Source: Tubiluchus corallicola
Lineage: Eukaryota; Priapulida; Priapulimorpha; Priapulimorphida; Tubiluchidae
Direction: 5' to 3'
Assembly: GCA_030141605.1 (NCBI GenBank)
Contig: JAQGDQ010000604.1
Coordinates: 62,001 to 126,000, forward strand
Length of the DNA: 64,000 bases
The notes under the pieces were generated by a model. It saw nothing but the letters and a program-made list of their open reading frames with translations. It did not search any database and was not told the DNA's origin. The stretch's first letter is position 1. The number at the start of each line of letters is the position of its first letter. Of this stretch, positions 11,710 to 24,240 are shown piece after piece. The position numbers and the translations under genes are program-made.

Positions 11710-14160
11710 TAACACTCACCTCAGATGTAGCACGAATTTAATGATCTGATCTAAGATCTTAACTTTTGGAAGCTCCTTAATTAGATACATTAGCAACATT
11801 ACATGTTACATCTTAATATTATTATGGGACATTCCATCTTGGAGGTCATGGTGGCGGGATACCATTGTCCATCGGGTCTTTCCGACTTCCTGGACCGGGG
11901 TTGTGATTCCACTGATCTCCTGAGATTCTTCCTCAGATACCCCTTATTGTCTTTTCCGACTTCATCTTCTTCCCGCCTTCCATTTCCAATGATCCCATCC
12001 TTCTGTAACATAAAATACATTCTGCAGTATCATAAGTTCATCATGTACAATTATTTACATCGATCCCTTTAAACCTAATTGGGTGGTTTCTCTACCATCA
12101 TCCAATGTTACCAGCCTGTTATGTATGGCTTCATTTGCCATCAACTTTTCATTAAATCGACCCTCTCGTTATCTCCAGACCGTCTTGTGGGCGCTTAAGT
12201 TGGCCAATATTAGGTCATCTAGGGTCGTCAAAGTCTGTCTTGTCAAAGTCTGTCCCGTCTTGGACCGCTGGTAGGTTCATATATTCAGGGATCCTATCTA
12301 CCATACCAGGAGTTAAGTCCTGTAATTCACTCAACTCTCTATAGAACCTCTCAATCATCTCACTCATCGGCAACTCAATTTGGTCTTCTTTCAACCGTAT
12401 TTGTGAGTTCCGGTAATAACAGGTGGGTAGCTCAAAAGACCTCGAGTGTACCTTACACCCATTCCCAATGATTATTAATTTAGGTTCTTTAATCCTCTCT
12501 TCTGAGGATGTTATTCTATTAATTCCACGGGGCTTGAACAGGTATATGTAATCAAAGTCTCACTAAATGGAGATACATACCAAGTCCCGGCAGTAATATG
12601 GTCACAACTACCTCTGGGTGTTTTATTGCTTTTACCCTACGCTCGCAGGCTTTTAATGTCTTATCAGGCCGGTTATGAAACAACACGGCTGGACATGCCG
12701 TTGCGTAAGCAGTTGACCTTACTGGTACTTTTAATTGGCACCGTTCTCTACTCTTCAGGTTAGGGAGGGCTTTCCTCCCCCTAGAGTGGCCCTAACCTCT
12801 TTCATGAAATTAGTAAGCTATTAAGTTCTAGCCTTACTATTCATTCCTTAGATCAGCTGCGCGTAGGCAGGTATTAGTTCTCGATCCAATTAGAGATCAA
12901 GCATATCAAGAGTTCATAACTACACTAATCCGCTCGCTAACAGCTCTTGATCTATCTTTAAATTTTTCTCGCTTGCATTGCCTTCAATTCCATTTGAATC
13001 AAGGTCTTTTCTCTTTGAACAGTCCAACTGTTCCCTTCATACTCAGTAAGCATTTCTTAATCTTACTTTTATTTAACCAATTCGCTGCGCCTGTGCGGAA
13101 TGTTAGTTCTCAACCCAATACGGCTAAGTATATTTAGACTAACCCGCTTGCGTACAGCGCGAGTTCTACCTGAACTCTTACAATATAGTGTGTTTAGCTA
13201 CCGTGTGTCAAAATACACACTCTTTCCCTTTAATCTGCGCGCGATTCACATACCACCACAGGGTACCGTTCGAGACCTATGCCTTAGCAGCAAATTGTGC
13301 CTCTTATTCACCAATAAGCTCCTGGTGGGTGAACTGTACCTCTGGCAGCATTCTATTTTAATATGGGTCGAGTTCTAATTATCTGCACTGTCTGTTCCTT
13401 TCTTGTTTACTCCCAGTAAACGTTTTCCTATGCGACCTAGCTATTGATTCTTCTATTATTTGTCCCGCTCTAATGGATCCAATCAGAACGGACAGGCTCC
13501 AGCCACCTTTAGTTCCCCTTTTTACTCTTATTTAACTGGATATCCCTTACGGTTCTCTCTCTAACCTCTACATGTAGCACTTTCACTTTCATTTAAACAC
13601 CTTGCAGCAATGTGTTAATGGCCTTGTTGTAAACCTTTTCATTTAACTTTTACTCAATATACTACTTATAGTATTACTTTATTTATAGCTTTTCTGCCAT
13701 TACTCGTTACTCTCCGTACATTATCTTACCAATAAATTCTTATAAGAGCTCTTAATCTCCTGCTTATTTAATGTACGTTTGATAGGTTCAAGCTGCGAGG
13801 AATGGCTCACTATTTTGTGAAAACAATCTTAGCACAGCGTCCCATGCCAGGGGTTGAGATCACTCAGAGACGCCATCCGTCGCCGGGAGAGTAGGTTAGT
13901 TCACAACTTAACTTGACTGACCCTCCTAGAACTCTATGTTTACCTTTTACTTTTACGCTGCAACTTGGGAACTCTGGGCGCTAGATGTCACTAGTGCCTA
14001 TCTATTGCTACTTAAGCTCTAATATAGTTCGGCTGGCTCTTTACTAAACATTTCCATTATTTTCGAATCAAGCCTCTAGATTAAATTTCCCATTAATCTT
14101 CTAGGTCATTTTAATATATTCATCGTGCAGACACTCGTTGCCCATTTCGCTAAACACTTC
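11710..14160 (-). other. Internal region of the LTR element without intact ORF
   Basis: No frame over about 100 codons on either strand. Between about 12100 and 12700 the minus strand has short open pieces with coding-like composition that are broken by shifts; I assign no function. This region is what makes the element look non-autonomous. Confidence 0.5.
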
Positions 14161-14463
14161 CTTAATAGGGCGACCAGCGTTTCCAAACGCTGAGCCACCT
14201 CACAGTTTTAACAGAGCCGATCTCTCTGCTAACTGCCATGCCCTCGGGGGCTACTAAGCTATTATCTTTATTACTGAGTATTCTATTCCTACTTACTACA
14301 GCAATAATTCTCCCTGTTCTCGCATTCTCACGACTTTTACTACTGTTTACCATCTTGCAATTTTTACAACCATTTTCACTAGTTAATTTCCTATCATTCG
14401 CAGCGCCGCCTATCTCCTTCAAATAAGCTTCGCTCCGGACGGGGGAGACGGCCCGTCGGGAGC

Positions 14464-14907
14464 CTAATGGTTTAACTGACGGCCTACTCCGGCAGGCCGA
14501 AGCCACTGCCTGAGGGCTGGTCCATTTCTGGGAGGATTTCTTCCCACCGGATACTGTTTACCCTGGCGGTTCTCGGGAACCGTTTTCCTATTCTCAGGGG
14601 GACCTTGTTCAGGTCCTTTAGTAACTCGGGGAAGTAGTTGGCACACTGGGCCTTCGCTCTCTAATTCAGAGCCTATTTGGTCGCTCTCCATGGGCGTCTC
14701 CACTCGCAGGTGATGCGCCACATGTCGACTCTTTAATCTCGTAATCTCATGATTATTCTCATCCTCCCTTTTCTTCTGCCTCTGATTCTTTAAAAATGTT
14801 ACAAATTGAGACCAATTCATTCTCTCTACCAGAGGGTTTTCCTCAGTTCTCAACAAGCCTGAGCTAATAACAGGAGGGTTCGACATATTTTTCGCAACTA
14901 GGCGCAA
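14464..14907 (-). CDS. Internal ORF of the LTR element, possible gag remnant
   Basis: A 147-codon frame about 350 nt after the primer binding site, where gag is expected. It is charged (K/R/E-rich in the first half) and proline/arginine-rich at the end, with no zinc knuckle. A further 114-codon frame (14162-14506) overlaps its end in another register, which suggests a frameshift. Not recognised as any gag family. Confidence 0.35.
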   Translation of the reverse strand: MRLVAKNMSNPPVISSGLLRTEENPLVERMNWSQFVTFLKNQRQKKREDENNHEITRLKSRHVAHHLRVETPMESDQIGSELESEGPVCQLLPRVTKGPEQGPPENRKTVPENRQGKQYPVGRNPPRNGPALRQWLRPAGVGRQLNH

Positions 14908-15254
14908 TTAACAAAATTCTCTTCAATACAATAACTCGGCTGTTAACACCTTTGACAATACAAAAACCACTCACCAATTGGTTGAGGGGGTTCCAACGTC
15001 GTTCTGGTGCTGCCTTCAGATCCGTTACCAGGGCGGTAATTACTTTCCAATTGTCGAATATCCTCAAGGCTTGTTCTAACTTTCACTCTCAGTTCTCCGT
15101 TGCGGTTGTTTATAGTCGTGATTCCTCTGAGAATAACGTACTTATCGTATATACAAGTTCACAATGTTTACAAAATTCCGAACCTTAATTAAAGTTACAA
15201 AATATTGCAAGTACTAAATAGCAAAACACTAAAATCCGCTATCACGGCACCAGT

Positions 15255-16520
15255 TATCACCTTCTAATTTTCAAATGCCTAATGTTTCTGTTAATCTAGA
15301 TCGTATAGTGTAAGGTGACTTAAATCTATGTATCGTATAGATTGAATTTTAATGTGTTCGCTTAACTCCTAAATGCTATAAGGTGAATCCTTCACCTGAC
15401 TCCGAGAGCTTTGGATATCAGTCTAGTAAGCAATGATCGTCTTATCTAAACTTCACCTTGACCTTCGCGTTGTGAGAAAGGTCTATATCTCTCAAGTTTC
15501 CTAGCTATGTCCCCGCAATATGGACGATAGTTAATACAAAGCGAACTAATCAGATTCGTATATCGGAAATAGTGTTGCTTGAGTTAAACACTGATAATAT
15601 ACATTAACTCAATTGTTAAATGTCCAAGAGAATTGTTTTATTGATTTACAATAATTACTGCTTAAGTATATCTTACAAGATTTAGTCCTTAAGCGCTTTT
15701 GACGCTCACAACTATTTTGTTAGCTTCTCAAAAGTACCTCTCTGAACAATTCTTACACTTATTCTCACTATAGTACAATGTGAACTTATAAGAACTACTA
15801 ACGATATGCACAGTTAATTCTCAGTTTTACCAATATGTTAAGAGTACTTAACTCTGCGGAGTTGACCCAATGTATAATACAATTTGGTCAATTCCGATAG
15901 CTGATACAAGATTTCTCGTCGGCTCAGTGCCCAGATTATCCTAGGAACGCAGAAAGATGTCTACGCTGAACTTCAGGAGTTGTCTTGTTGATCGAATCGC
16001 CTTCTGTGTGTTTTACCGTACACACAGCACGTGTCTCCTCCAATACGATCGGGTGGAACGAGCGCTGGGTTATTCGAACCCGGGGCTTATATTTCATTGA
16101 GGTAACCTTGCAGTAACCTTGCACAATTTCTGCGTCGTATGAAGCAACAAAATTTATGGGACAAGTTTTGAAGACGCAGTCATTATACGCCCGTAAAACG
16201 TATCCGTGTTCTTTCTTCAAAAACCAACGACCTCGCAGAGTTTTGTTAATTACTAGCAATCTGTGCATAACGCTCATTATGAACGGTACATCCGTCTCGA
16301 CTTAATGTTAGCTAATTATCTTAAGCATCTTAGAGTGTCCTGACGTAAACGCTATTCTTAGTTCTGACATCCTACGCAGTTTACAGTTCATTAAATCCGG
16401 GCTTTTCAGCTGAGTGAGTTCCTTATCGCACGATCTGTAAATTTATTCATGCAATCAGGGAGGCAGGCAACCTTATACCAAAATATCGAAAATCATCGAT
16501 TTATAAATTTATTCACCACA
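15255..16520 (-). repeat. 5' LTR (minus orientation)
   Basis: First LTR in the element's own direction. Followed by the primer binding site at 15252-15235. Near-identical to 10431-11697. Its outer edge meets the 20-bp minisatellite at 16521. Confidence 0.85.
15936..16277 (-). CDS. ORF inside the 5' LTR, 113 codons, unknown
   Basis: Starts M-S-V-M-H-R-L-L and keeps the same frame as the partner ORF in the other LTR for about 92 codons, with several cysteines and basic residues. It begins about 240 bp into the LTR. No family recognised. It may be a real small protein made from the LTR, or chance. Confidence 0.3.
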   Translation of the reverse strand: MSVMHRLLVINKTLRGRWFLKKEHGYVLRAYNDCVFKTCPINFVASYDAEIVQGYCKVTSMKYKPRVRITQRSFHPIVLEETRAVCTVKHTEGDSINKTTPEVQRRHLSAFLG

Positions 16521-18150
16521 ACTTGCTTTAACTCTCTTTGGCTTGCTTTAACTCTCTTTTGCCTTGCTTTTCTCTCTTTGACTTACTTTAACTCCCTTTG
16601 ACTTGCTTTAACTTTCTTTTGACTTACTTTAACTCCCTTTGATTTGCTTTAACTTTCTTTTGACTTGCTTTAACTCCCTTTGACTTGCTTTAACTTTCTT
16701 TGACTTGCTTTAACTCTCTTTTGCCTTGCTTTTACGCTCTTCGACTTGCTTTTCTCTCTTTGACTTGCTTTTCTCTCTTTGACTTGCTTTAACTCCCTTT
16801 GGCTTGCTTTTACTCTCTTTGACATGCTTTAACACTCTTTGACTTGCTTTAACTCCCTTTGACTTGCTTTAACTCTCTTTGACTTGCTTTAACTCTCCTT
16901 TGACTTGCTTTAACTCTCTTTGACTTGCTTTAACTCCCTTTGACTTGCTTTTCTCTCTTTGACTTGCTTTTCTCTCTTTGACTTGCTTTAACTCCCTTTG
17001 ACTTGCTTTTCTCTCTTTGACTTGCTTTAACTCCCTTTGACTTGCTTTTACTCTCTTTGACTTGCTTTAACTCTCTTTGACTTGCTTTAACTCTCTTTTG
17101 CCTTGCTTTTACTCTCTTTGACTTGCTTTAACTCCCTTTGACTTGCTTTTACTCTCTTTGACTTGCTTTAACTCCCGTTGACTTGCTTTTCTCTCTTTGA
17201 CTTGCTTTTCTCTCTTTGACTTGCTTTAACTCTCTTTTGACTTGCTTTTACTCTCTTTGACTTGCTTTTACTCTCTTTGACTTGCTTTAACTCCCTTTGA
17301 CTTGCTTTTACTCTCTTTGACTTGCTTTAACTCTCTTTTGACTTGCTTTAACTCCCGTTGACTTGCTTTTCTCTCTTTGACTTGCTTTTCTCTCTTTGAC
17401 TTGCTTTAACTCTCTTTTGACTTGCTTTTACTCTCTTTGACTTGCTTTAACTCTCTTTGACTTGCTTTAACTCCCTTTGACTTGCTTTTCTCTCTTTGAC
17501 TTGCTTTAACTCTCTTTTGACTTGCTTTTACTCTCTTTGACTTGCTTTAACTCCCGTTGACTTGCTTTTCTCTCTTTGACTTGCTTTTCTCTCTTTGACT
17601 TGCTTTAACTCTCTTTTGACTTGCTTTTACTCTCTTTGACTTGCTTTAACTCTCTTTGACATGCTTTAACTCTCTTTGACTTGCTTTAACTCCCTTTGAC
17701 TTGCTTTTACTCTCTTTGACTTGCTTTAACTCCCTTTGACTTGCTTTTCTCTCTTTGACTTGCTTTAACTCCCTTTGACTTGCTTTTCTCTCTTTGACTT
17801 GCTTTTCTCTCTTTGACTTGCTTTAACTCCCTTTGACTTGCTTTTACTCTCTTTGACTTGCTTTAACTCTCTTTGACTTGCTTTAACTCTCTTTTGCCTT
17901 GCTTTTACTCTCTTTGACTTGCTTTAACTCCCTTTGACTTGCTTTTACTCTCTTTGACTTGCTTTAACTCCCGTTGACTTGCTTTTCTCTCTTTGACTTG
18001 CTTTTCTCTCTTTGACTTGCTTTAACTCTCTTTTGACTTGCTTTAACTCCCTTTGACTTGCTTTTCTCTCTTTGACTTGCTTTAACTCCCTTTGACTTGC
18101 TTTACTCTCTTTGACTTGCTTTAACTCCCTTTGACTTGCTTTACTCTCCG
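16521..18150. repeat. Minisatellite, ~80 units of 19-21 bp
   Basis: Unit TTTGACTTGCTTTAACTCTC with variants (TTTTCTCTC, TTTTACTCTC, AACTCCC). Begins at the outer edge of the LTR element. Minus-strand ORF there is only the repeat. Confidence 0.95.
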
Positions 18151-19164
18151 TTAGCATTATAATAAACATCCAACTTGTTAGATCTATTCATGATCGACTT
18201 TATTTATAAATTAATAAAAAAATCTCACAAATAAAACACAAACCACGAATATTTTATCATAAGACGAAAAAGTAAAAAAGGAGAATATTGTGCATTATTT
18301 CTATGTGTGAATAATGTAAATAACCAAAAAAATGGTATCAGTGGTTTTTCCTCTTTTCGTTTTTTCATTTTTTCACCTGATGAAAAACCACATTGATACA
18401 AAAATCCAGGTAAGAAAGTCACAGATATAAGAAATAACCCCAAACCTAATCCCTAATGCTGGACATAATTAATTGAGAATTTTTTCCTGTGATTTTTTCC
18501 ATGCCAAATTTTTGACTTTTTTGCGTCACCTTTTTCCTCTGACCTTATAACCATATACCAGTCCAAAAAATCCTTTTCATTGTTTAAACAGTGAGATGTA
18601 TTGATTATCCCAACTCTTGCCAGTAGGAATTAAGTTTGTATTGTTCGTGGATTTATTTAGCTATAATAATACTTGCTTAGTACAAATAGTCGTCCATTTG
18701 TAAAGTAATGGCAGCTATTGCTGTACGCTGTTCGTCACGCTGTACAAATTCTTCAGTAAGCATCGCAGCTCAAATGTATGTTATGGAGGTAAGGTACACC
18801 TTTTGTATATATTTAGACTTCAGTATTATGCAATAATGAACGCTAATCTTAAAGAATTTTAAGATACTTTTCTTTCAACTCTTTTTTCATGACTAAACAT
18901 ACATTTTATCCACTTTTGCTAGCTACAAGCGGAAAATTAATTTTTCTTCTTAATTTGGCTCTAGGTCCTTATAACATTAATTTTAAATACGTAATGGTTA
19001 AATTATTATTTAAAGATAGTCACGTGTGTCTCTTCTTTCCCATTATTGAACATTATTTTATTATAAACTAACACATTCGTATAATAATTCAATTTTCATT
19101 CGTCTTAAATGCAAAATCTGATAATTTTTAATTACCTGGTTAATTAACTAATTAATTATATTAG

Positions 19165-19857
<693 letters not shown>

Positions 19858-19886
19858 ATTGCAAATTTATTTTCATTTTTTCCTAG

Positions 19887-20119
19887 ATTCCAAGCTTGAG
19901 TGCGACTGTGATCTGATGTGGGCAGTAGAAACTGAGTGGTGGCGATTCATGGTCCATTGCTATAAGTCATGGGGTGCCAATATACGATGGAAACCGGCAA
20001 ATTATCCCGTTTGTGATTCCAATGAAACAAATGAAACTTTTATTCTTAGCAGAGGCTGTAGATCAGTGTCAGTGAATGGCGTGTTTTTATTGACCTTACC
20101 CGTACTTCTCTTCCTTTGA
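19887..20119 (+). CDS. Terminal exon: LRRCT-like cap with hydrophobic C-terminal tail
   Basis: Acceptor CATTTTTTCCTAG, phase 1 entry, stop at 20117-20119. The 77 residues begin S-K-L-E-C-D-C-D-L-M-W, the usual start of a leucine-rich-repeat C-terminal cap, with further cysteines in H-C-Y and P-V-C-D. Two N-x-T sites (N-E-T) follow. It ends in a hydrophobic stretch (V-F-L-L-T-L-P-V-L-L-F-L) with nothing after it, which suggests a GPI-anchor signal. The leucine-rich repeats would be in upstream exons, which I could not find; only 30 bp separate the exon from the (TTAC)n tract. Product: probably a surface LRR protein. A signal exon of another family is possible. Confidence 0.55.
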
Positions 20120-20157
20120 GTTGAAATACTAGAAATGATTCATTTTGGTATTTTACA

Positions 20158-20575
20158 GTCACAACTTTATGTTCATCAATAAATTATAAATTCAATAACT
20201 TGATGCTCATCAATAAATCATAAGATCAATAACTTTATGTTCATCAATAAATCATAAGATCAATAACTTTATGCTCATCAATAAATCATAAGATCAATAA
20301 CTTTATGCTCATCAATAAATCGTAACATCAATAACTTTATGCTCATCAATAAATCATAACATCAATAACTTTATGCTCATCAATAAATCATAAGATCAAT
20401 AACTTTGTGCTCATCAATAAATCATAAGATCAATAACTTTATGCTCATCAATAAATCATAACATCAGTAACTTTATTGCTCATCAATAAATCATAAGATC
20501 AATAACGTTATGCTCATCAATAAATCATAAGATCAATAACTTTATGCTCATCAATAAATCATAACATCAATAAAT
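20158..20575 (+). repeat. 34-bp minisatellite with a poly(A) signal in every unit
   Basis: About 12 units of ATGCTCATCAATAAATCATA + AGATCAATAACTTT. Each holds AATAAA on the plus strand. It starts about 40 bp after the stop codon of the terminal exon at 19887. Confidence 0.93.
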
Positions 20576-21105
20576 TAAGTAAACAATAATTTTCGTTTGT
20601 TTGTTTTCTACTGCTCATAAGCATGATCAGACCGGAACGGTTTCTCATTCCAAGAATGAAGGCAAGAACGGAAGTACGGAAGAAGAACTTCTTCTTGCTC
20701 AGTTTTTGTCCGTCACGCATTTTTACTACAGCACACAGGCTGAGCTCAGCATTGCTTAACTTCTACCATTAGTATATGGCAGTGGGCAGAATGGGTTAAA
20801 AATTTCTATGTGGAAAACTCGTTAAAGGACCCAGTTACAAGGGCTGCACGTCGTTTTAGTAGGAATTTTCTACGTTGTGCTGGTTGCTCTTGTAATATGT
20901 GTTCCTAGGTCTAATGGGGTGGCAGCACAATCTCTGATTAGTGACCAAAGTTGACGTCACCACGTCTGGCTAATTAATGGATACATGACCTGCAGGAAAA
21001 TTGCTTCTAAGCATTTTCATCTCCCATACTGCCAAGCACAAAAGATTTAATAAAGAGCAGTAACCATAAATTCTTGCTTTTAAGAAAAATGCTCTCCCCA
21101 AACGG

Positions 21106-21230
21106 TAGGGGTGAGTAAACTCCTTCAAAAATCGAATTCAAATCGAATCGAATTTCAAGATTTCGAATTCGAATCGATTTTGAATTCATTACTAACCATT
21201 TTCGAATCAAATTTCGAATAATGTATACAA
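21106..21230. mobile_element. Fragment related to the 2.2-kb MITE
   Basis: GTAGGGGTGAGTAAACTCC followed by TCGAATTC-type motifs, as at the left end of 2213-2620. No right end seen. Confidence 0.4.
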
Positions 21231-22751
21231 AAATCTAAATTTATTTGCGGTGTGTTGGTAAGCAATTGTAAAAAATAAAGAAATGTAGATTTCACAAAAT
21301 ATGATTCGTAGTTTTGTATACAAGTGCAACTTTATATTATATCAGTTTATGTATTATAGACGACACTATAGAAAAGCAGTTTGTGAAATAACAGTAAGCC
21401 TGTACAAGCCAGTCAATGAAAATATTTATGATGTGAATTACATATAAATATACATAGCTGTTACTCAAAAGCCATCCCCGTACGGATACACCATCATTGA
21501 AGATGAGACGTTCCAAGCGGCATAAGCATGTAATTGACTGCTTTTATGTCAAATAAGAGGCCAAGCTATTCTTTGTAAATAAAATAATTTGAATGATTAA
21601 ACACACAGCTTATGGTGATTCTATCTTTTACTATGTTGGGTTAACAGTGGTGCTTATAATTTATAAATTTACTACAGTACAAACAAATTACCTGCTTTAA
21701 ATTTTAATTCTGTTCTTTATTGGAAAACAGTTTACAAGTGTACACAAAGATACTACTTAGTTGCGCAGCTGTTGTGTTTAGTTTCTCTCGGAAGGCTCGT
21801 AGAGAAAACCAGAAAACACTTCAAATATTGACGCAGTCGACAGGATCCTTGGTAACTCAGTGGACGGTTGTTTATTCAAGCAATGATGACCGAGCAGATG
21901 GGCGAATTTATCAAGCTCCTCCGCCAACAGATGGATCAGCAGCAAAACAAACGATTTAACATTGTCGATTACAATTCAGATTAGTACTGACTTAAAAAAT
22001 AACAGGTTTAAAATGTCTTCTGTTGAAAAAATGATGAAGATTTTGACTTTTGCAGTAGCATAAGAATCTCGTACATAGATCTGACACGTAGTGACTAATA
22101 AAAAAATTAGACGATAAATTATGGAAAAGCAAAACAATACCTTTTGTGGCTCGTGTGTTTATTAATGCTAGTTGGACTGCGGGAGTACTCCAAACCTATG
22201 AACCGTTTTCGTTTTACAATTATGCCACGGCTTTGCTTGAAGTGCAAGGGCTGGGAGTTTTGTCCAAATTTATTCATTAATCCCATTATATGCAAGCAGT
22301 AACTGGCTCAAGCATGGGTTACAACGAAAAGTCGTGGGGTAGTCCAAAAACTATTTTTAAAAGACGCTCTTTTCATGAAAAGTATGTAAGTAGGTCTTGT
22401 TTCCACAGTTTCTCGTTACAAATTTTGTTCTGGAAAATGAAACAGCGTTTTCCCGCTTTAAATGCGGTACACCAGTGTTTGATTTTCTTCGAAAATAAAA
22501 ATTCGCGTTGTTCTGTACAGCGCACACCGTCCGAAAACGTGTCGCTATTCATTTTAATTTCTTAATTTTACGTGGGTTCTCCTTAGATACCTATTGCATT
22601 GCATTACTGGTCGCTGAGAAACAGGCGCAACACACTACATGAATGAATCAATGAAACAATCACTCATTGTTCAATGATTTGTTGAATAGAAAGTTAAAAT
22701 TAATAAACGAAAACGATAATGATGTTTAATAGTACAACATGCGATTATATT

Positions 22752-22830
22752 CTTCGTGGGGTCGCGATTTGATGCAGGGACATGGAAAAGGGGGCACCGT
22801 CAACAAAAGGTTGTGAACCCCGGGGCTAAA
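22752..22830 (-). mobile_element. Possible hAT end fragment
   Basis: GGGGTCGCGATTTGATG ... AAAAGGTTGTGAACCCCGG resembles the right end of hAT-type elements (AAAGGTTGGGAACC). No partner end found. Confidence 0.3.
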
Positions 22831-23514
22831 GCGAAACGGAGATACATACAGCAGCAACTGAAAGTCCTTGCGTTGCTGGTACCTTTTTTCTACACAGGTG
22901 CCTTGGGTTACAGAAATTGGAGAAAAAGAGCAGGAGACCAAAGTTCTAAATCTGTTTGATGTAGACACCTGTGTAGTTGCTACTCTTTAATGCTGCTTTT
23001 TAATTCTTGCCCTGTCACGGGAAGCTGCTTATTGGACAATAAATACTACTTAAATTAAAATTTTATTATAATAGTAACAAGAAAGAACGTCGTGTGCTTG
23101 GTAATAGTGCATCAAAATGTCACTTTTGTTAAAATTATAGTTGCTCTTTATTTTTGCAATGGGTAATGGCCCAATTCTTCACTAGATAGAGTGTAGTTGT
23201 GTGTTAGCGTTGTTAATTACAGTAAAATAATGTTAATACAAATTATAGCACAAATTTTACTATGAGGTATACCGAAATTCAAATAATTTTGCTTTGTCAT
23301 ATTTTCAGTGGTTTGAAGCCTAATATTGCTTCTGTAGTTCAAAATAAGGGTCGATTATTCAATCGTGCCTAAAACTCTTCCAAATTCACAGTAGGGTGAT
23401 TATCTTATGCATTGCTCAGTAGAAACTGTTTTTATTATCAAATGTCGAGACGTTTCTGTCTTGCTGTATTGTTATACCCTCATGATTAGAGGTTAATCGA
23501 GTACATTAATAGAA

Positions 23515-23850
23515 ACCCCACATTTTTCACAAAATAATTGTCGATTTTACTATTATATTTGGTGTGGCAGTCTCCATTACAAGCAGATTATTCCATTCAT
23601 TTACCACTCTCACTATAAATGAATATTTACGAATGGCAAGACGCTTTTTAAACAGCTTTAAACTATGTCCGCTAGTTTTAGAACCAACAAAAACAATTAA
23701 TTAAAGACTTTTTCAGGTAAAATGTGTCTTTTCTAGTTTTTATAAACCTCAGCACAATTCCACGGTGTTTTTAAATTTAAGACCTTTCCAAATTATGTCA
23801 GATTTTTACAACCGAATTATTTTTGTAACACGCCTTTGTACACCTTCCGT
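23515..23850 (-). mobile_element. Decayed CR1-like LINE, C-terminal end of the polymerase ORF
   Basis: On the minus strand, broken frames give V-Q-R-R-V-T-K-I-I, then G-H-S-L-K-L-F-K-K-R and V-V-N-E-W-N-N-L, a series typical of the end of CR1/L2-type LINE proteins. Several stops; long dead. Confidence 0.7.
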
Positions 23851-24007
23851 AAGTAATATTTCTTTCTGATAACGGGGATTCCAAAGTTGCACACAGCCAC
23901 ACACTATTCTAGATGAGGTATAACAAAATCAGTGTATAATTTTGATTATTATAACTTTTTTATTTCTCGAAACTATGTGCTTCTTTATATTATTATTACA
24001 GTGCGCG

Positions 24008-24240
24008 GTAAATTTGATACGAGAAAGTTTGGTACAGGAAGTTTGGTACGGCAATTTTGGTACGAGGAAATTTTGGTATCAGGAAAATTTGGTACTAGGA
24101 ATTTTTAGTACTCGATAGTTTTCGTACGGGTAAATTGGTTACTTTCATCTTTAGGTAGAAGGAAGTTTTAGTACTAGGAAAATACGGTACGAAGAAAATT
24201 TTATACTGAGAAAGTTTGGCACTGGAAAATTTGTTACTAA
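24008..24240. repeat. Degenerate short repeat, ~17 bp units
   Basis: Variants of GGTACGAGGAAATTTT: GGTACAGGAAGTTT, GGTATCAGGAAAATTT, GGTACTAGGAATTTT. Old and worn. Confidence 0.7.

Larger units (their letters stand above)
10431..16520 (-). mobile_element. LTR retrotransposon, minus strand, probably non-autonomous
   Basis: Two direct repeats of about 1,267 bp (10431-11697 and 15255-16520) flank about 3.56 kb. On the minus strand the LTR starts TGTGGTGAAT. A primer binding site TGGTGCCGTGATAGCGGAT follows the 5' LTR after 2 nt (15252 downwards), and a polypurine tract GGGGAGGAAAG (plus strand 11699-11709) abuts the 3' LTR. These fix the orientation. By eye the LTRs differ at about 13-14 sites, roughly 1%, so the insertion is young. 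The longest internal frame is 147 codons; I see no protease, reverse transcriptase, RNase H or integrase motif, so it likely depends on an autonomous partner. No target-site duplication is visible; one edge meets a minisatellite. Confidence 0.85.

Noticed and set aside
11803-13378. Plus-strand ORFs of 63-92 codons between the LTRs
   Set aside because: The element runs on the minus strand as shown by PBS and PPT; these frames have no domains.
14238-14426. 62-codon hydrophobic plus-strand ORF (membrane peptide)
   Set aside because: Lies antisense to the internal ORFs of the LTR element; no start context or partner. Probably a shadow.
18708-18788. Possible small exon ending in GAG|GTAAGG
   Set aside because: Its ATG frame ends in phase 0, but the next likely exon (19887) needs phase 1, and no good acceptor opens the compatible frame.
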